Source: Asterias amurensis
Taxonomy: Eukaryota > Echinodermata > Asteroidea > Forcipulatida > Asteriidae
Direction of reading: 5' to 3'
Length of the DNA: 64,000 nucleotides
Assembly (NCBI RefSeq): GCF_032118995.1
Contig: NC_092663.1
Location: 5,642,001-5,706,000 of the forward strand
Part shown: positions 1 through 10,359 of the stretch, piece by piece
How positions within the stretch are numbered: position 1 is the first letter of the stretch
Layout: every line of letters begins with the position of its first letter
Notes under the pieces: model-generated
The model's input: only the letters and a program-made list of their open reading frames with translations
Database searches by the model: none
What the model was told of the DNA's origin: nothing
Program-made: the position numbers and the translations under genes

Positions 1-81
1 AGCAATAATATGATTGATGAACATTTAAGTGCACAAACATTATTGCTTAAGAGTCTGTGACTGTCTCTAAGATTGAGAGTT

Positions 82-217
82 AGGCCTTGTCCGAATTGGC
101 GACTTCGGCTACAGCTACAGCTAGCGTGCGTGCGTCTGCTACATGTATTCTTCAACACTGACAGATGCGCTGATCTAGCCGTAGCTGTAGCCAAAGTCGC
201 CAATTCGGACACGGCCT
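82..217. mobile_element. Short inverted-repeat element (MITE-like)
   Basis: Two arms of about 37 bp are inverted copies of each other: 82-118 begins AGGCCTTGTCCGAATTGGCG, and 181-217 is its complement with a few mismatches. Only about 60 bp separates them. No coding capacity is visible. It lies just upstream of the first SMARCAL1 exon in the window, so it is intronic. A looser relative with similar GGCTACGGCTA arms lies near 9899-10025. Confidence 0.6.
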
Positions 218-336
218 CAATTTAGTCAAATTTTTGTTTTCATCTTTTAAACTGTAGGCTTTCCAAACCTGGATTCCTTCATTAAGCCCTGATGATATCA
301 ATGTTGTAGTAAACAGTAAACATAATGCAACATCAG

Positions 337-3300
337 GCAAGGTGAATATTCTCAGCTATGATTTGATGCATCGTAAAGCACAAGAACTCAAACAATACAG
401 ATTCAAGGTTATCATTATGGTAAGTTATTTGGCTGATAATGTAGCTAGTCCTAAGACCTTTCTCAAACCTCGGCTTGGGCTACGGCTCAAGCTTAAAGAT
501 GCTATGTCAGATTTTTGGCCCCAAACATTAAACAATATATTTTTTTGAGTGAATGGTATTTCAAAGAGTATCACCCACTCTAACGGAAAAAAAAAATAAC
601 TTTTACTTTTAATGGTCAGGAACCATGACAAAAATTTAAAACGATTCTTATAAAACACATAATAATTGGTCATGTGATATATTGTCGGGATCCCGACAAA
701 AACTAAATTTGAGCACTTTATTTCACTGCTACTAATAATTGGCGGACTTTTTCGAGCAATGGCTTAAATGAAAGCTTGTAACTTTCTCGACCCCCATCAA
801 AATACCAATTGAATTTTAAATCAAAATTTTAGGTCAAATCGGCCAAAAATCTGACATAGCATCTTTAAGGCCCGGTCACACAGGCCCTGGTAACGAAACC
901 GAGAATGATCAAAATGCATGCCCTCCATTGGTTGAATGAGCATGGGCATATTCTGCGTGGAGCAATTCAACCAATAGAATGCGTTCTCTTTGCATCATGA
1001 TCGTTATCGTTATCGCTGCAGTATGACTTAGCCTTTAGGCTCCGCGCTGCACATAGTTTATACAATACTGAAATCTTTATTAGTCAAGTAATAATTATAC
1101 CGTCAATGCAACGTCAATGAAACTTAGATTAGCTAGATCAGATGTATTTCTTTTGTGACATGTTCATGGTAATCTTTGTTTCTTCTTGCGATTTACAATT
1201 CAGGATGAGAGCCATTTCCTGAAGAATATAAAAACAGCGAGAACGAAAGCAGCTATACCCCTGATGAAGGTAATTATCTTGCACGTTTCTATCCATTAAG
1301 GAAATTACTGATACAAAAAGAAATTAACTAGAGCGGGATTCAAACCAACAACTTTTTGTATACACACTAAAAACTTGCAAATATCGTGTCTTCCAAACAT
1401 TTCAGTGTAAGGGTAAAATGCAAATGTTATTCTTTATCCGTAAATTTAACTTCTATTTAATTATTATTCATAAATACCCCAGTAGTTTCTCTACTCCTAT
1501 TGGTGGAGAGCGCGTCACAAGGGTGTGCATAAATCTGTTGTTAATGCACACTGGAGCTCTGTTTATGCACACTGAGCTGGCTTCCGCGTGTCGTGCGCGC
1601 AAGATTATCACGCAGAACGCGCAAATCATAACTATCAGAGCATAATCTAAGCGCACGCACGTACACACAACCCACGCGCCTCGAACAGATTCTTCACAAA
1701 GTTTTGAAAAATATTTCAAACCTCGAATTTTCAATTGTTAAAGTGTCTAAAACTGTATTTGTTTACGTTTTTTAACAAAAGGGCATTTATGAATGAAAAT
1801 AAAAGAGTAGTGAATCGTTCTTCAACATGGGTTTAAAACCTTGCAGGGTCGTTGCCGTGCAATAAAGCCCCTAGCCTTTGGCTCGAGCCTTTATCACACG
1901 ACGGCCGACCCTGCTGCTTTTAACGTGCGTTGAAGAACTCATCGCTACCCTTTTATTCCCTTATTAATATTGTATGCGACATTGATATCTCCTGTACTAT
2001 AGACAGCACCCTGTGTCATCTTTGTCATCTTACTATCAGGTACACCTGCCTTTTTATCAAGGCCTTCAGAAGTCTACACTCAGATCCTAGGTGTAGCACC
2101 CAGACTCATATTATTATTGTATTTCACATTGATATCTCCTGTACTTTAGACAGCACCCCGTGTCATCTTACTATCAGGTACACCTGCTTTATCAAGGCCT
2201 TCAGAACTCTACACTCAGATCCTTGGTGTAACACCCAGACTCTTTCCATCATTTCATGAGTTTGGTCTGAGATACTGCAATGCAACTCGGGTAAGGGTAG
2301 AAACCATACAAGGCTGACATATAACCACACCCTTGTGGGACAACCTCATAGTCCTTAATTGACAATATCCTTTTTCGGAGTTAATCAAGTCCCCAAAATG
2401 CTTATTTGTGTCAAAAGAATTAAGTATTGAAATAGTAATGACTTCCCTGCTTGATAGTAATAATAATATCAATCGCTTTAAAGGAACACGTTGCCTTGGA
2501 TCGGTCGAGTTGGTCTTTGAAAAGCGTTTGTAACCGTTTTTTATAAAATGCATATGGGTAGAAAGATGTTGTAAAAGTAGAATACAATGATCCACACAAA
2601 CATGCCTCGAAATTGCGTGGTTTTCCTTTTACCTCGTCGACTAACACGTCGGCCATTTATGGGGGTCAAAATTTTGACTCCCATAAATGGCCGACCATGT
2701 TAGTTCGCACAGTAGAAGGAAAACCACGCAATTTCGAGGCAAACTTGTGTGGATCATTGTATTCTACTTTTAAAACATCTTTCCAACCATATGCATTTTA
2801 TAAAAAACGGTTACAAATGCTTTTGTTTTGACCAACTCGTCCGATCCAAGGCAACGTGTTCCTTTAATACAATGCTTCATGATCAAAGTGCTTTCTTACC
2901 CCTGGTCACAGGGCCATTCATCCATTCCTTAAGCCATCTCAGCTCCCTGTGGAGTATACAGCCTGTGCAACAAATATGCCCTACTAAAACTAAATCAATC
3001 ACAAGAACCATCTCTGCCCACACAGGTACCCATTTACCCCTGGGTGGAGAGAAGCAATTATAGTGAAGTGTCTTGCTCAGGGACACAAGTGTCACAACCG
3101 GGACTCGAACCCACACTGTGCTGAGCAGAATCACCAGAGCTCGAGTTCGGTGCTCTTATCCACTCAGCCGCAACACCCGACGATAATTTATCTATAAAAA
3201 TATTTGGTTTGTTTTGGCTGTTTAGAATCAATGGGGTTGGGATTACTCGGGCTCTTCCAATATGACTGAACTACAACTTCTTTTAGAAGAGTGCATCATG

Positions 3301-6300
3301 ATCCGAAGGTTGAAGCAGGATGTAATGACGGAGCTTCCATCCAAGACTAGACAAATGGTGAGACCACTAGGGACAATCCTTACGCTTACTGTTAGGTAAT
3401 TGTTGCTTACCGAAAGTACAAGCTTTGTATTAGGACATGTTCTTTTGATCATGATCAAACAATGTTGAGACTGTTGTCCATTGGACTCTTGTAAATTACT
3501 TTTCTGTTCCAGACGAACCAATCCAGTTCCAATTGCTTAAAAATTCTGTCTCCTCTTATCTCTTTTTGTGAAGTAATAAGGGAAACATAACAAATAAATA
3601 ACTACAAGGGAAACTGACTGGGTGGATTTTAAACAATGTGAGGGTAGAACAAAGAGAAATTGACTGGAGCAATATTTTAACCAAAAACCTCAGTCAAGCT
3701 TATAAGCACATTTCAGTTTTGCATAAAAACGTGACATAAGATAGAATCCTTTGATATTTGGCAGGTACTCATGGATCCCTCAGTGGTCAAGACTAACAGT
3801 AAAGCACTGAAGAATGCAGCCGATGAAATGGGCAAAAATAAATCGGTGAGTAAAATTGTTAATTTGGTTAACCAGTTAGTTTCGGAGGACGTTGGTTAAC
3901 AAAATAGTATTCTTAATCCCTGATGCAAATTTAACATATATGAAAGGTCTTATCGCATTTTGGTGGTTAAACTAATTTATTCTTTCTTGGGTTTAGAAAT
4001 CTGACGACAGAGGACTTCTTATGAAATATTTTGCCGAGACAGCACTTGTGAAGGTACCGGCCATAAGGTATGCACTCGTCATGTACATGTACATTGTGTC
4101 TCAAACAAATGATACTTCCATCAAACAACGTAACTACATGTTTGCTTTCATTTGTAAACCCAGGATGTCCAATTGAAAACTGACAATTCACATTAGAATA
4201 CAATTTTGTTATGATATTGGTGTGACATAATTCCACCATAATTAAAGGTGATGCACATGTACACCTTTGTTTTTTGGAACCATTGATGATTTAAATCACA
4301 TATAAATGTAGATGTATACAATAACTTTAACATGTACAAATTTAAATTAAAAAGGTAAGTAGGATTTGAAACTTTGCATGGTGGAGATAAGATATAGAAG
4401 AGTTTGCGGTAACACCATGTAATAATCTCTAAATGAGTTGGGATGGTTCTGAAAAGAAAGGTGGTGGCTTTTTAAGATATTGCCGAAAATCCAAAGCAGA
4501 AATGTCCAGGTGTGGAGAATAACTCATAATAGGAAAACATGACCACCTCAAATCATAAAAACTGATATCTTTTGCTGAGATGGCTTAAGGAATGAAAGAA
4601 ATGGCCCGGTGACCATGGGTAATAATTTCTGAGTGTCACTGAGTGACGGATTTGAAGCGCTATCTAAGAAGCCACTACATGTATTATTAATTTTATTATT
4701 AGTGTACAAGAAAGCAGTTTGAAAGTGAATATTTTCTTGCATTTTTTCTTCTCTTAAAGGGACTACGTTCTTGATCTTTTGGAGGGCGGTCACAAGTTTC
4801 TTGTCTTTGCACATCATCAGACTGTCTTGGATGCTCTGTCAACGGCTCTAACCAACAAGGTACGTCAGAAATCCTTGCAAATTATGTGATGTCTCAATGC
4901 AGTCTCCTGTGGTTTAATGAGAGAATATTGAGAATATATCATTAAGGCTGTGTTCATCCAGTGTAGGATGTAGCCCTCCTCATGTTACGCCATTCATTTG
5001 TATTTCTTGCAGTTCTGGTTCATGTTGTTCCTGCATACCCTGATGTCATCTCTCCATCTTCTTCTCTGTCTACCTCTTTTCCTTTTCCCTGTCCTTGGTT
5101 GCCATTCCATTCATCTCTATTCCTTGAGGTTCTTGTCCATACTGTTCCTTCATAAGATCTTATGTCATCTCTCCATCTTCTTCTCTGTCACCTCTTTTCT
5201 TTTTCCCTGTCCTTGGTTGCCATTCCTTTATTCTCGTTGCCATCTATTGTCATTTCTTCGGGCAGTGTGTCCAGCCCATAGAGCGATATATATTGACTAG
5301 AGGGCTAACTTGCTCCTCGTTTTGAAGCCACCCTGAGCGCAGACATGTTTGATGTGTTGCGTGCTACGGAACAATTTTAATTTTAAGAGAACACACATTG
5401 CCGCGATTTTTTTTTTAATTCGGCATGTGCGCTTTCGTACACGACTGCCCATTCGCGCACGTCCGCGCTACGAAAACCGTAAGGTCGACTTGATTGACGT
5501 ATTAAAAAAAGTATACACGCCTTTCAAACATGACGCACATGACGCTCGCAGTTTTGTCTCTCATCAGCAGATTGTGCGTTCACATTTGCTGCATTTTTTG
5601 GTTCGATGACACATAGAAAAGAACAAACGCACTATCATGCAAATAGCTGTAGAATTGCCGTACAAAATTTCAAGCTTTTGTGTTGGTTTGTACATTAACA
5701 TGGATGCACCCACATGGCTTCAAAACCTTAGTGCATGTATAATGGAGTGTTAGCACTCTAGTCAATATATATAGCTTAATGGTCCAGCCCGTCTCCATTT
5801 GGGTTGTTTTATTGTCCTTATGATGTCTCTTACTCTAGTTTTCTTTCAAATTTCTGCTCATTTAATCCTGTCTCTGATTGAGACATGTAGCATTGAAAAT
5901 ACAAATCCAAGTTCTTGTGTTTCACAGAAGTATGATTTCATCCGTATCGATGGTAGTACCTCAGCGTTACAGCGTAAGGCGAACTGCGACAAGTTCCAGC
6001 AAGAGGATTCTTGTCGAGCTGCCATCCTGTCTATCACAGCAGCCAATGCTGGTCTCACATTGACCTCAGCTAGCACAGTGGTGTTTGCTGAACTCTTCTG
6101 GAATCCCGGGGTAAGTTTGGTTCAATCAACAGCTACAATTATGAAGATCTGCAGGCATTATATTCTTCCTACTAAAGTCTGTTTCTGGTTTTTTTTTGGC
6201 CCTACAAGAAATCTGAAAAAATGTGATTAAAGGAACGTTACAGAATTGGTTTTGCTAACAAAACAGTTGCTGGCAGTAAAAGAACTTTATGTAATCCACC

Positions 6301-8791
6301 ATATACATAAGCTGACAAACCTGTAGAAGTTTGGGATCAATGGTCACGAGAAAAAAAAGTGAAAAATACAGTAGTATTGTTATCAGGTTTTGTGTAAAGA
6401 TGGATGTTAAAATATCTATCATGTTTTGAAACCCTACACTAGATACTTGTGCAGGCAGAGGACCGAGTACATCGTATTGGCCAGCAGGATTCTGTCAATA
6501 TTAAATACCTTATTGCAAAGGGAACCGCTGATGACTACATATGGTAAGGAGTTGGATTTCATTCCTTAAAAATCCACCAAGGATAATCCTTATGAATCGG
6601 GAAAGAAACTTATAAGTCTCTAACCTCACATTAACAGAGCAAAGGTTGTGGGTTCGAATCCCACCCAAGATTCTGCCCGTCTCTGCCTGTGGATTTGCTA
6701 TTATAACTCAGGAAAATGCTAAGTATGGTGCTTAATAGACATCAGTGTAAGGGTTAAAACAAAATGAATTCTTCCAGAGGCATAACTAACATCTATTAGT
6801 ATTATTTACTTCATGTTTTTGACAGGCCGCTTGTTCAAAAGAAGCTTTCAGTGTTGGGTCAAGCTGGACTGTCTAAGGATGACTTCTCAGAAGCTGATAC
6901 CACTGCATTTAAGGTTTGTAATGATGCAGTAACTGTGTCCGACTACCACTGTCAATCATAATAGTACTAAGGCCAAATCAAAATAAAAACATGGTTAGCA
7001 TTCCCGCCCCCTTCTTTTCTTTTCTTTCTTTTTTTTTTGCAAAGGAATGTATGGTGGCCCTGAAGGGACATCGCATATCGTATGCAATGTCGTGAACCAA
7101 TTCGCGAATATGTGCGCACACGTATGCAATGTCGTGAAACAATTTGCGAATATGTGCGCACACGTATGCAATGTCGTGAAACAATTCGCGAATATATGTG
7201 CGCACATTAATGCAATGTCGTGAAACAATTCGCGAATATGTGCGCAGACGTATGCGAATTTGTTTGCAATGTCGTTAATTTTATTGCATACCTTGTCGCA
7301 TACCTTTGGGATGATGTCATAGTTGCGGTCAATTTGTTAGTGATCTAGGGAGTACGCAAATTGGCACTGGTCCCATTTTGTATACCAAATATACTTCATC
7401 AAGGCAGGAGCTTGGGTACCATGCAGGTACATTTTAGTGTGGCCATCTCTACACCAAGCTGAAGCTAGCCGCGAATTCTCAGCCGCAAATTCCCAGCCGC
7501 AAATACCAGCCGCGAATTCTCAATTTACGGCCGAAAAGTCCAGCCGCTAATTGGAGCCGCCACTCCAGCCGCGAATTTCATTACCAAAGTAGTTTCACGA
7601 AGCGACAGGATTTCCTAACTAGCTGCTACAACTCCCCAGTTCATTAGGAATTTAATTGAAAGGTATGCGACAAGGTATGCAATATAATTCACGACATTGC
7701 AAATAATTTCGCATACGTATGCGCACATATTCGCGAATTGTTTCACGACATTGCATATGTGTGCGCACATATTCGCGAATTGTTTCAGGATATTGCATAC
7801 GTGTGCCCACATATTCGCGATTTGTTTCACAACATTGCATACGTCTGCGCACATATTCGTGAATTGTTTCACGACATTGCATACGTATGCGCACATATTC
7901 GCGAATTGTTTCACGATATTGCATACGTGTGCGCACATATTTGCGAATTGTTTCACGACATTGCATACGTGTGCGCACATATTCGCGAATTGTTTCACGA
8001 CATTGCATACGTGTGCGCACATATATGCGAATTGTTTCACGATATTGCATACGTGTGCGCACATATTCGCGAATTGTTTCACGACATTGCATACGTGTGC
8101 GCACATATTCGCGAATTGTTTCACGACATTGCATACGTGTGCGCACATATATGCGAATTGTTTCACGACATTGCATACGTGTGCGCACACGTTTGCGATA
8201 TGCGATGTCCCTTCAGGGCCACCATAGGAATGTTAAAAAAATTCAACAGCCTATCACATCCCTGCATTGTTGAGCAACACCTGTGTTCTTTCTCATCTCG
8301 ATACTTCTTGATTTATTCCAAACTTTCTTATTTAGGATCCGAGGCAGAAGACCCTCCTGTCCTTCTTCGAGACGTCCTTCCTGGAAGATAACGTGTCTGA
8401 ACAAGAAGACCTGGCTTGTCTCGTTGCCATGGAATCCCAAGAGTCTGAGAACAAGGTTTATTCTGCAACAATATCTGCAACCGAAGAGTTGACTGAAACC
8501 ATTGACTCCAGAGTCTCTGATCTTAAAGGTGGATCTGATAATCGAAACTCGGCAAACTCCACAAAGAAAAAGAATCAAGAGGAGATGAGTGCTACGGAGA
8601 AACTAACATCCAAGCAGGAAGTCAACATCAAAACATCTTCCATTCCATCTGTGGTACCTTTAATGAAGTCCAAGACCTTATTTAGCACCCCTTGGGCCTC
8701 CAAGAAACCCTTAACTGAACCTAACATTGATGAGGGAGCTGCAGAGAAGGGGCCCCCAGCCAAACGACAGAAGAATATTCACTCTCGATAG
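337..8791 (+). CDS. SMARCAL1: SMARCAL1-like SNF2 annealing helicase, 3' part of gene (11 exons)
   Basis: Exons: 337-419, 1204-1269, 2150-2290, 3226-3357, 3765-3845, 3997-4067, 4760-4859, 5928-6110, 6443-6543, 6826-6913, 8336-8791 (TAG). All join in frame with GT-AG introns and give 499 residues. The family is an ATP-driven annealing helicase that rewinds RPA-coated DNA and remodels stalled replication forks in the nucleus. Visible SNF2 motifs are the DESH Walker B box (start of exon 2), [11 protein letters not shown] (motif III, exon 3), RIDGST and [10 protein letters not shown] (exon 8), and [11 protein letters not shown] (motif VI, exon 9). The Walker A region and N-terminal HARP/RPA-binding parts lie upstream of the window. 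The protein ends in a low-complexity tail without the zinc finger or HNH nuclease of ZRANB3, so SMARCAL1 is the better call. QKTLLSFF at the start of the last exon resembles a PCNA-binding box. Confidence 0.93.
493..868. mobile_element. Terminal-inverted-repeat element, about 375 bp
   Basis: The 28-bp sequence at 493-520 (TTAAAGATGCTATGTCAGAT then TTTTTGGCC) recurs inverted at 841-868. The interior has no ORF of note. It sits in the intron between SMARCAL1 exons 337-419 and 1204-1269. The class is undetermined. Confidence 0.6.
1725..1965. repeat. Dispersed repeat, second copy at about 34085-34290
   Basis: The stretch runs from a CAAAGTGTCTAAAACTGTAT-like start through TTTTTTAACAAAAGGGCATT and AAACCTTGCAGGGTC to CGCTACCCTTTTATTCCC. 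It matches 34085-34290 in the same order with scattered differences. The centre here holds a short inverted repeat (CAGGGTCG...CGACCCTG). It abuts the partial exon duplication at 1968 and may mark the edge of that rearrangement. Confidence 0.5.
1968..2113 (+). pseudogene. Truncated upstream duplicate of a SMARCAL1 exon
   Basis: About 146 bp before the true motif III exon, the same intron end, acceptor (TGTACTATAG at 1993-2002) and exon start recur. Translated from 2003, the copy again reads through [20 protein letters not shown] and PRL. It carries two insertions whose lengths are multiples of three (around 2016-2024 and 2048-2053). It then runs into copied intron sequence and hits TAG at 2147-2149, so it has no equivalent of the exon end [16 protein letters not shown] and no donor. 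If spliced in, it would terminate translation inside the helicase core. Confidence 0.85.
2478..2877. mobile_element. TTAA-flanked palindromic MITE, family C
   Basis: The element is a nearly full-length hairpin. The arm beginning AGGAACACGTTGCCTTGGAT after TTAA (2478-2481) returns inverted and ends at TTAA (2874-2877). The centre is a TGACTCCCATAAATGG inverted pair near 2655-2695. A second complete copy is at 22955-23336 and a split copy at 43757-45167. The TTAA flanks are consistent with piggyBac-type mobilisation. No protein is encoded. Confidence 0.75.
3080..3180 (-). repeat. tRNA-like SINE fragment
   Basis: On the minus strand it contains a GGCTGAGTGGATAAGAGC A-box-like segment and a GGGTTCGAGTCCCGGTT B-box, separated by a long variable-arm-like stretch. 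It is followed by the tail GTGACACTTGTGTCCCTGAG. Related copies occur at 53590-53850, 61800-61905 (minus) and near 9727-9790 (plus). The cloverleaf is imperfect, so a SINE is more likely than a tRNA gene. Confidence 0.6.
5287..5772. mobile_element. TIR element, about 0.49 kb (second copy at 33423-33872)
   Basis: ATATATTGACTAGAGGGCTA at the left returns inverted at the right as TTAGCACTCTAGTCAATATA. The interior shares long blocks with 33423-33872, for example TTTTGAAGCCACCCTG and CTCATCAGCAGATTGTGCG. It lies in the SMARCAL1 intron between 4859 and 5928. No intact gene is present. Confidence 0.65.
6600..6680 (+). repeat. Degenerate tRNA-like B-box repeat
   Basis: The segment GTGGGTTCGAATCCCACCCA at 6649-6668 is a good Pol III B-box, but no convincing acceptor or D stem surrounds it. 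It is probably a SINE relic in a SMARCAL1 intron. Confidence 0.35.
7052..8223. mobile_element. TA-flanked inverted-repeat element with 42-bp internal arrays
   Basis: The termini are TGGTGGCCCTGAAGGGACAT (from 7052) and its complement ending at 8223, each flanked by TA (7050-7051 and 8224-8225), as in Tc1/mariner-type insertion. Inside the left terminus are about 4 tandem units of a 42-bp repeat (about 7080-7260). Inside the right terminus are about 11 inverted units (about 7700-8190). The centre (7466-7580) has at least six copies of a CAGCCGCGAATTCTC-like motif. No transposase is visible, so it is non-autonomous. Long open frames across the array are by-products of the 42-bp period. It sits in the last SMARCAL1 intron. 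Confidence 0.8.
7700..8190. repeat. 42-bp tandem array (about 11 units)
   Basis: The unit reads TTGCATACGTGTGCGCACAT, ATTCGCGAATTGTTTCACGA, CA, and contains the dyad motifs GTGCGCAC and ATTCGCGAAT. Units differ by point changes such as ATATGCGAATT for ATTCGCGAATT. An inverted array of about 4 units lies at 7080-7260 in the other arm of the host element. Confidence 0.9.
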
Positions 8792-9560
8792 AAACTTGTC
8801 TGCAAACAAAAGTTTAGCTTAAGAAAAGGAGTAAAATAAACATGCTGACAGAACTACCTGAAGGCATACAGGCTTAATAACAACTTGAGCACTGTCTTTA
8901 CATGCATTTCTATCAATCAGATTGTTTTATTGTACAACTTCATTGAGGTTTTACACAGATAACAGGACCATGCATAAAATCTACAATTGTTCATTTTGAT
9001 TTACTCTGACGGCGGTCAAGGGTTTATTTAGGACAATTTACTTGTGATGTTAACTAGTAAATCAAAACAAATGAAATGAAATGAAAAACAATATTTGAGA
9101 TGTAAAATGTTCCATCCTATGGTCATCATGTTTATGACGGATCACATACGCCATATTGTCTTTAAAATCCAGTATCGAACCTTGATGGTTTGAAGTTTTG
9201 CAAGATTTGTATCAATGGGAGACTTTAGAACTCTAGGTGGCAGAAGACTTTAAAAGTTTTTTCCCATTACTTAGGTAAGTCTGTACTAGCATTCTGTTAC
9301 TGCCAATTCAGATACTATTGATGTAGTATTATTGATTAACTTGCCTGATTTGATAGTCAGCAAAAAGATTCAAAATATTACTTACATTAATTTGTAATCA
9401 GTTGAAAGAACCGTTATTATATTATTTCATTAAACCAGAGCTGCAAAGCAGTCATGAAGTTTGGGTTTTTGTGTACTGTTTATTATTAAACCTGTTTTGT
9501 TCATGATTTTCTGTTATTTTTTCATGAGTTTCTGTTTAAAAATAAACTTTAAATCATTAC
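8792..9560 (+). other. SMARCAL1 3' untranslated region (putative)
   Basis: This AT-rich, gene-free stretch follows the SMARCAL1 stop. AATAAA hexamers near 8834 and 9541 are candidate polyadenylation signals. From 9560 to 10359 I see only SINE-like pieces: a B-box near 9727-9745, a tail ending GCGCTATATAAGAACTAG near 10120, and the inverted repeat near 9899-10025. Confidence 0.5.
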
Positions 9561-9898
9561 TGTCGTTAATATCAAAAGATATTTCTTGTTAACATTTGCT
9601 GAAGATGGCGAAAAGTTGGAACATATAGAGAATCAAACATTGTAACTTCATTGGCTCAAAAGAAATTGTTTTTAGAAAGTAATTGTGTAGAGCATACAAC
9701 TCAAGTTCTGTCTGGTTAATTCATTGGAGTGCGGGTTCAAATCCTGGTCATGACACTTATGTCCCTGAGCAAGATGCTTTATTATAATTTTACTAATTTC
9801 TTCTCCTCACCAAGGGGTATAAATGGCTATAGCGAGGGTAGAGGTTGATTTTGTGTATGAAAAAGCCTTCTGAGGCCCACTGCAGCTCTGGCTGTATT

Positions 9899-10025
9899 AG
9901 GCTGCTACGGCTACGGCTATGGCTGTATCGCCATATAGTCATGCATTGAAGTATAGGATGCCCTTAGCAACACCCCTGGCAACGGTCATAGCCGCAGCCG
10001 TAACCACCACACAAACACAGCCTTA
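9899..10025. mobile_element. Short inverted-repeat element
   Basis: AGGCTGCTACGGCTACGGCT at the left is roughly complementary to the right end, AGCCGCAGCCGTAACCACC...CAGCCTT. About 45 bp separate the arms. It may be related to the element at 82-217. Confidence 0.4.
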
Positions 10026-10359
10026 AACTCTCTCAGGGAGCTAAGAAAGATTAAAGGAATGTTATTGGCCCAATGGTCAGTGCACTAATGTCAAGTGCAT
10101 TGATGCAGTTATTGTAAAATGCGCTATATAAGAACTAGTTTAATTATTATTAAGTGTATTGGATTCATAAAGAAATATTTGTTATGAATATTTCATACTG
10201 TACAGAGTCCTGCAAAGGTGAAGCATTTGGATGATCATATCTTTCTAACAATGTTTTGCTTTTGTACATCAGGGGATTAAAGAACCATGTGTGTAAAATA
10301 TTATCAAATCAAATGGGAAAAAATAGAAGAGAGACATAAGAGAAAAGCGCACCATGTGT

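Noticed and set aside
14-336. An additional SMARCAL1 exon upstream of 337
   Set aside because: No frame here matches the helicase Walker A region. The stretch holds a MITE, and the preceding exon is probably outside the window.
7615-8391. Several overlapping 130-217 codon frames on both strands
   Set aside because: A 42-bp period is a multiple of three, so frames stay open without selection. No start context or homology supports them.
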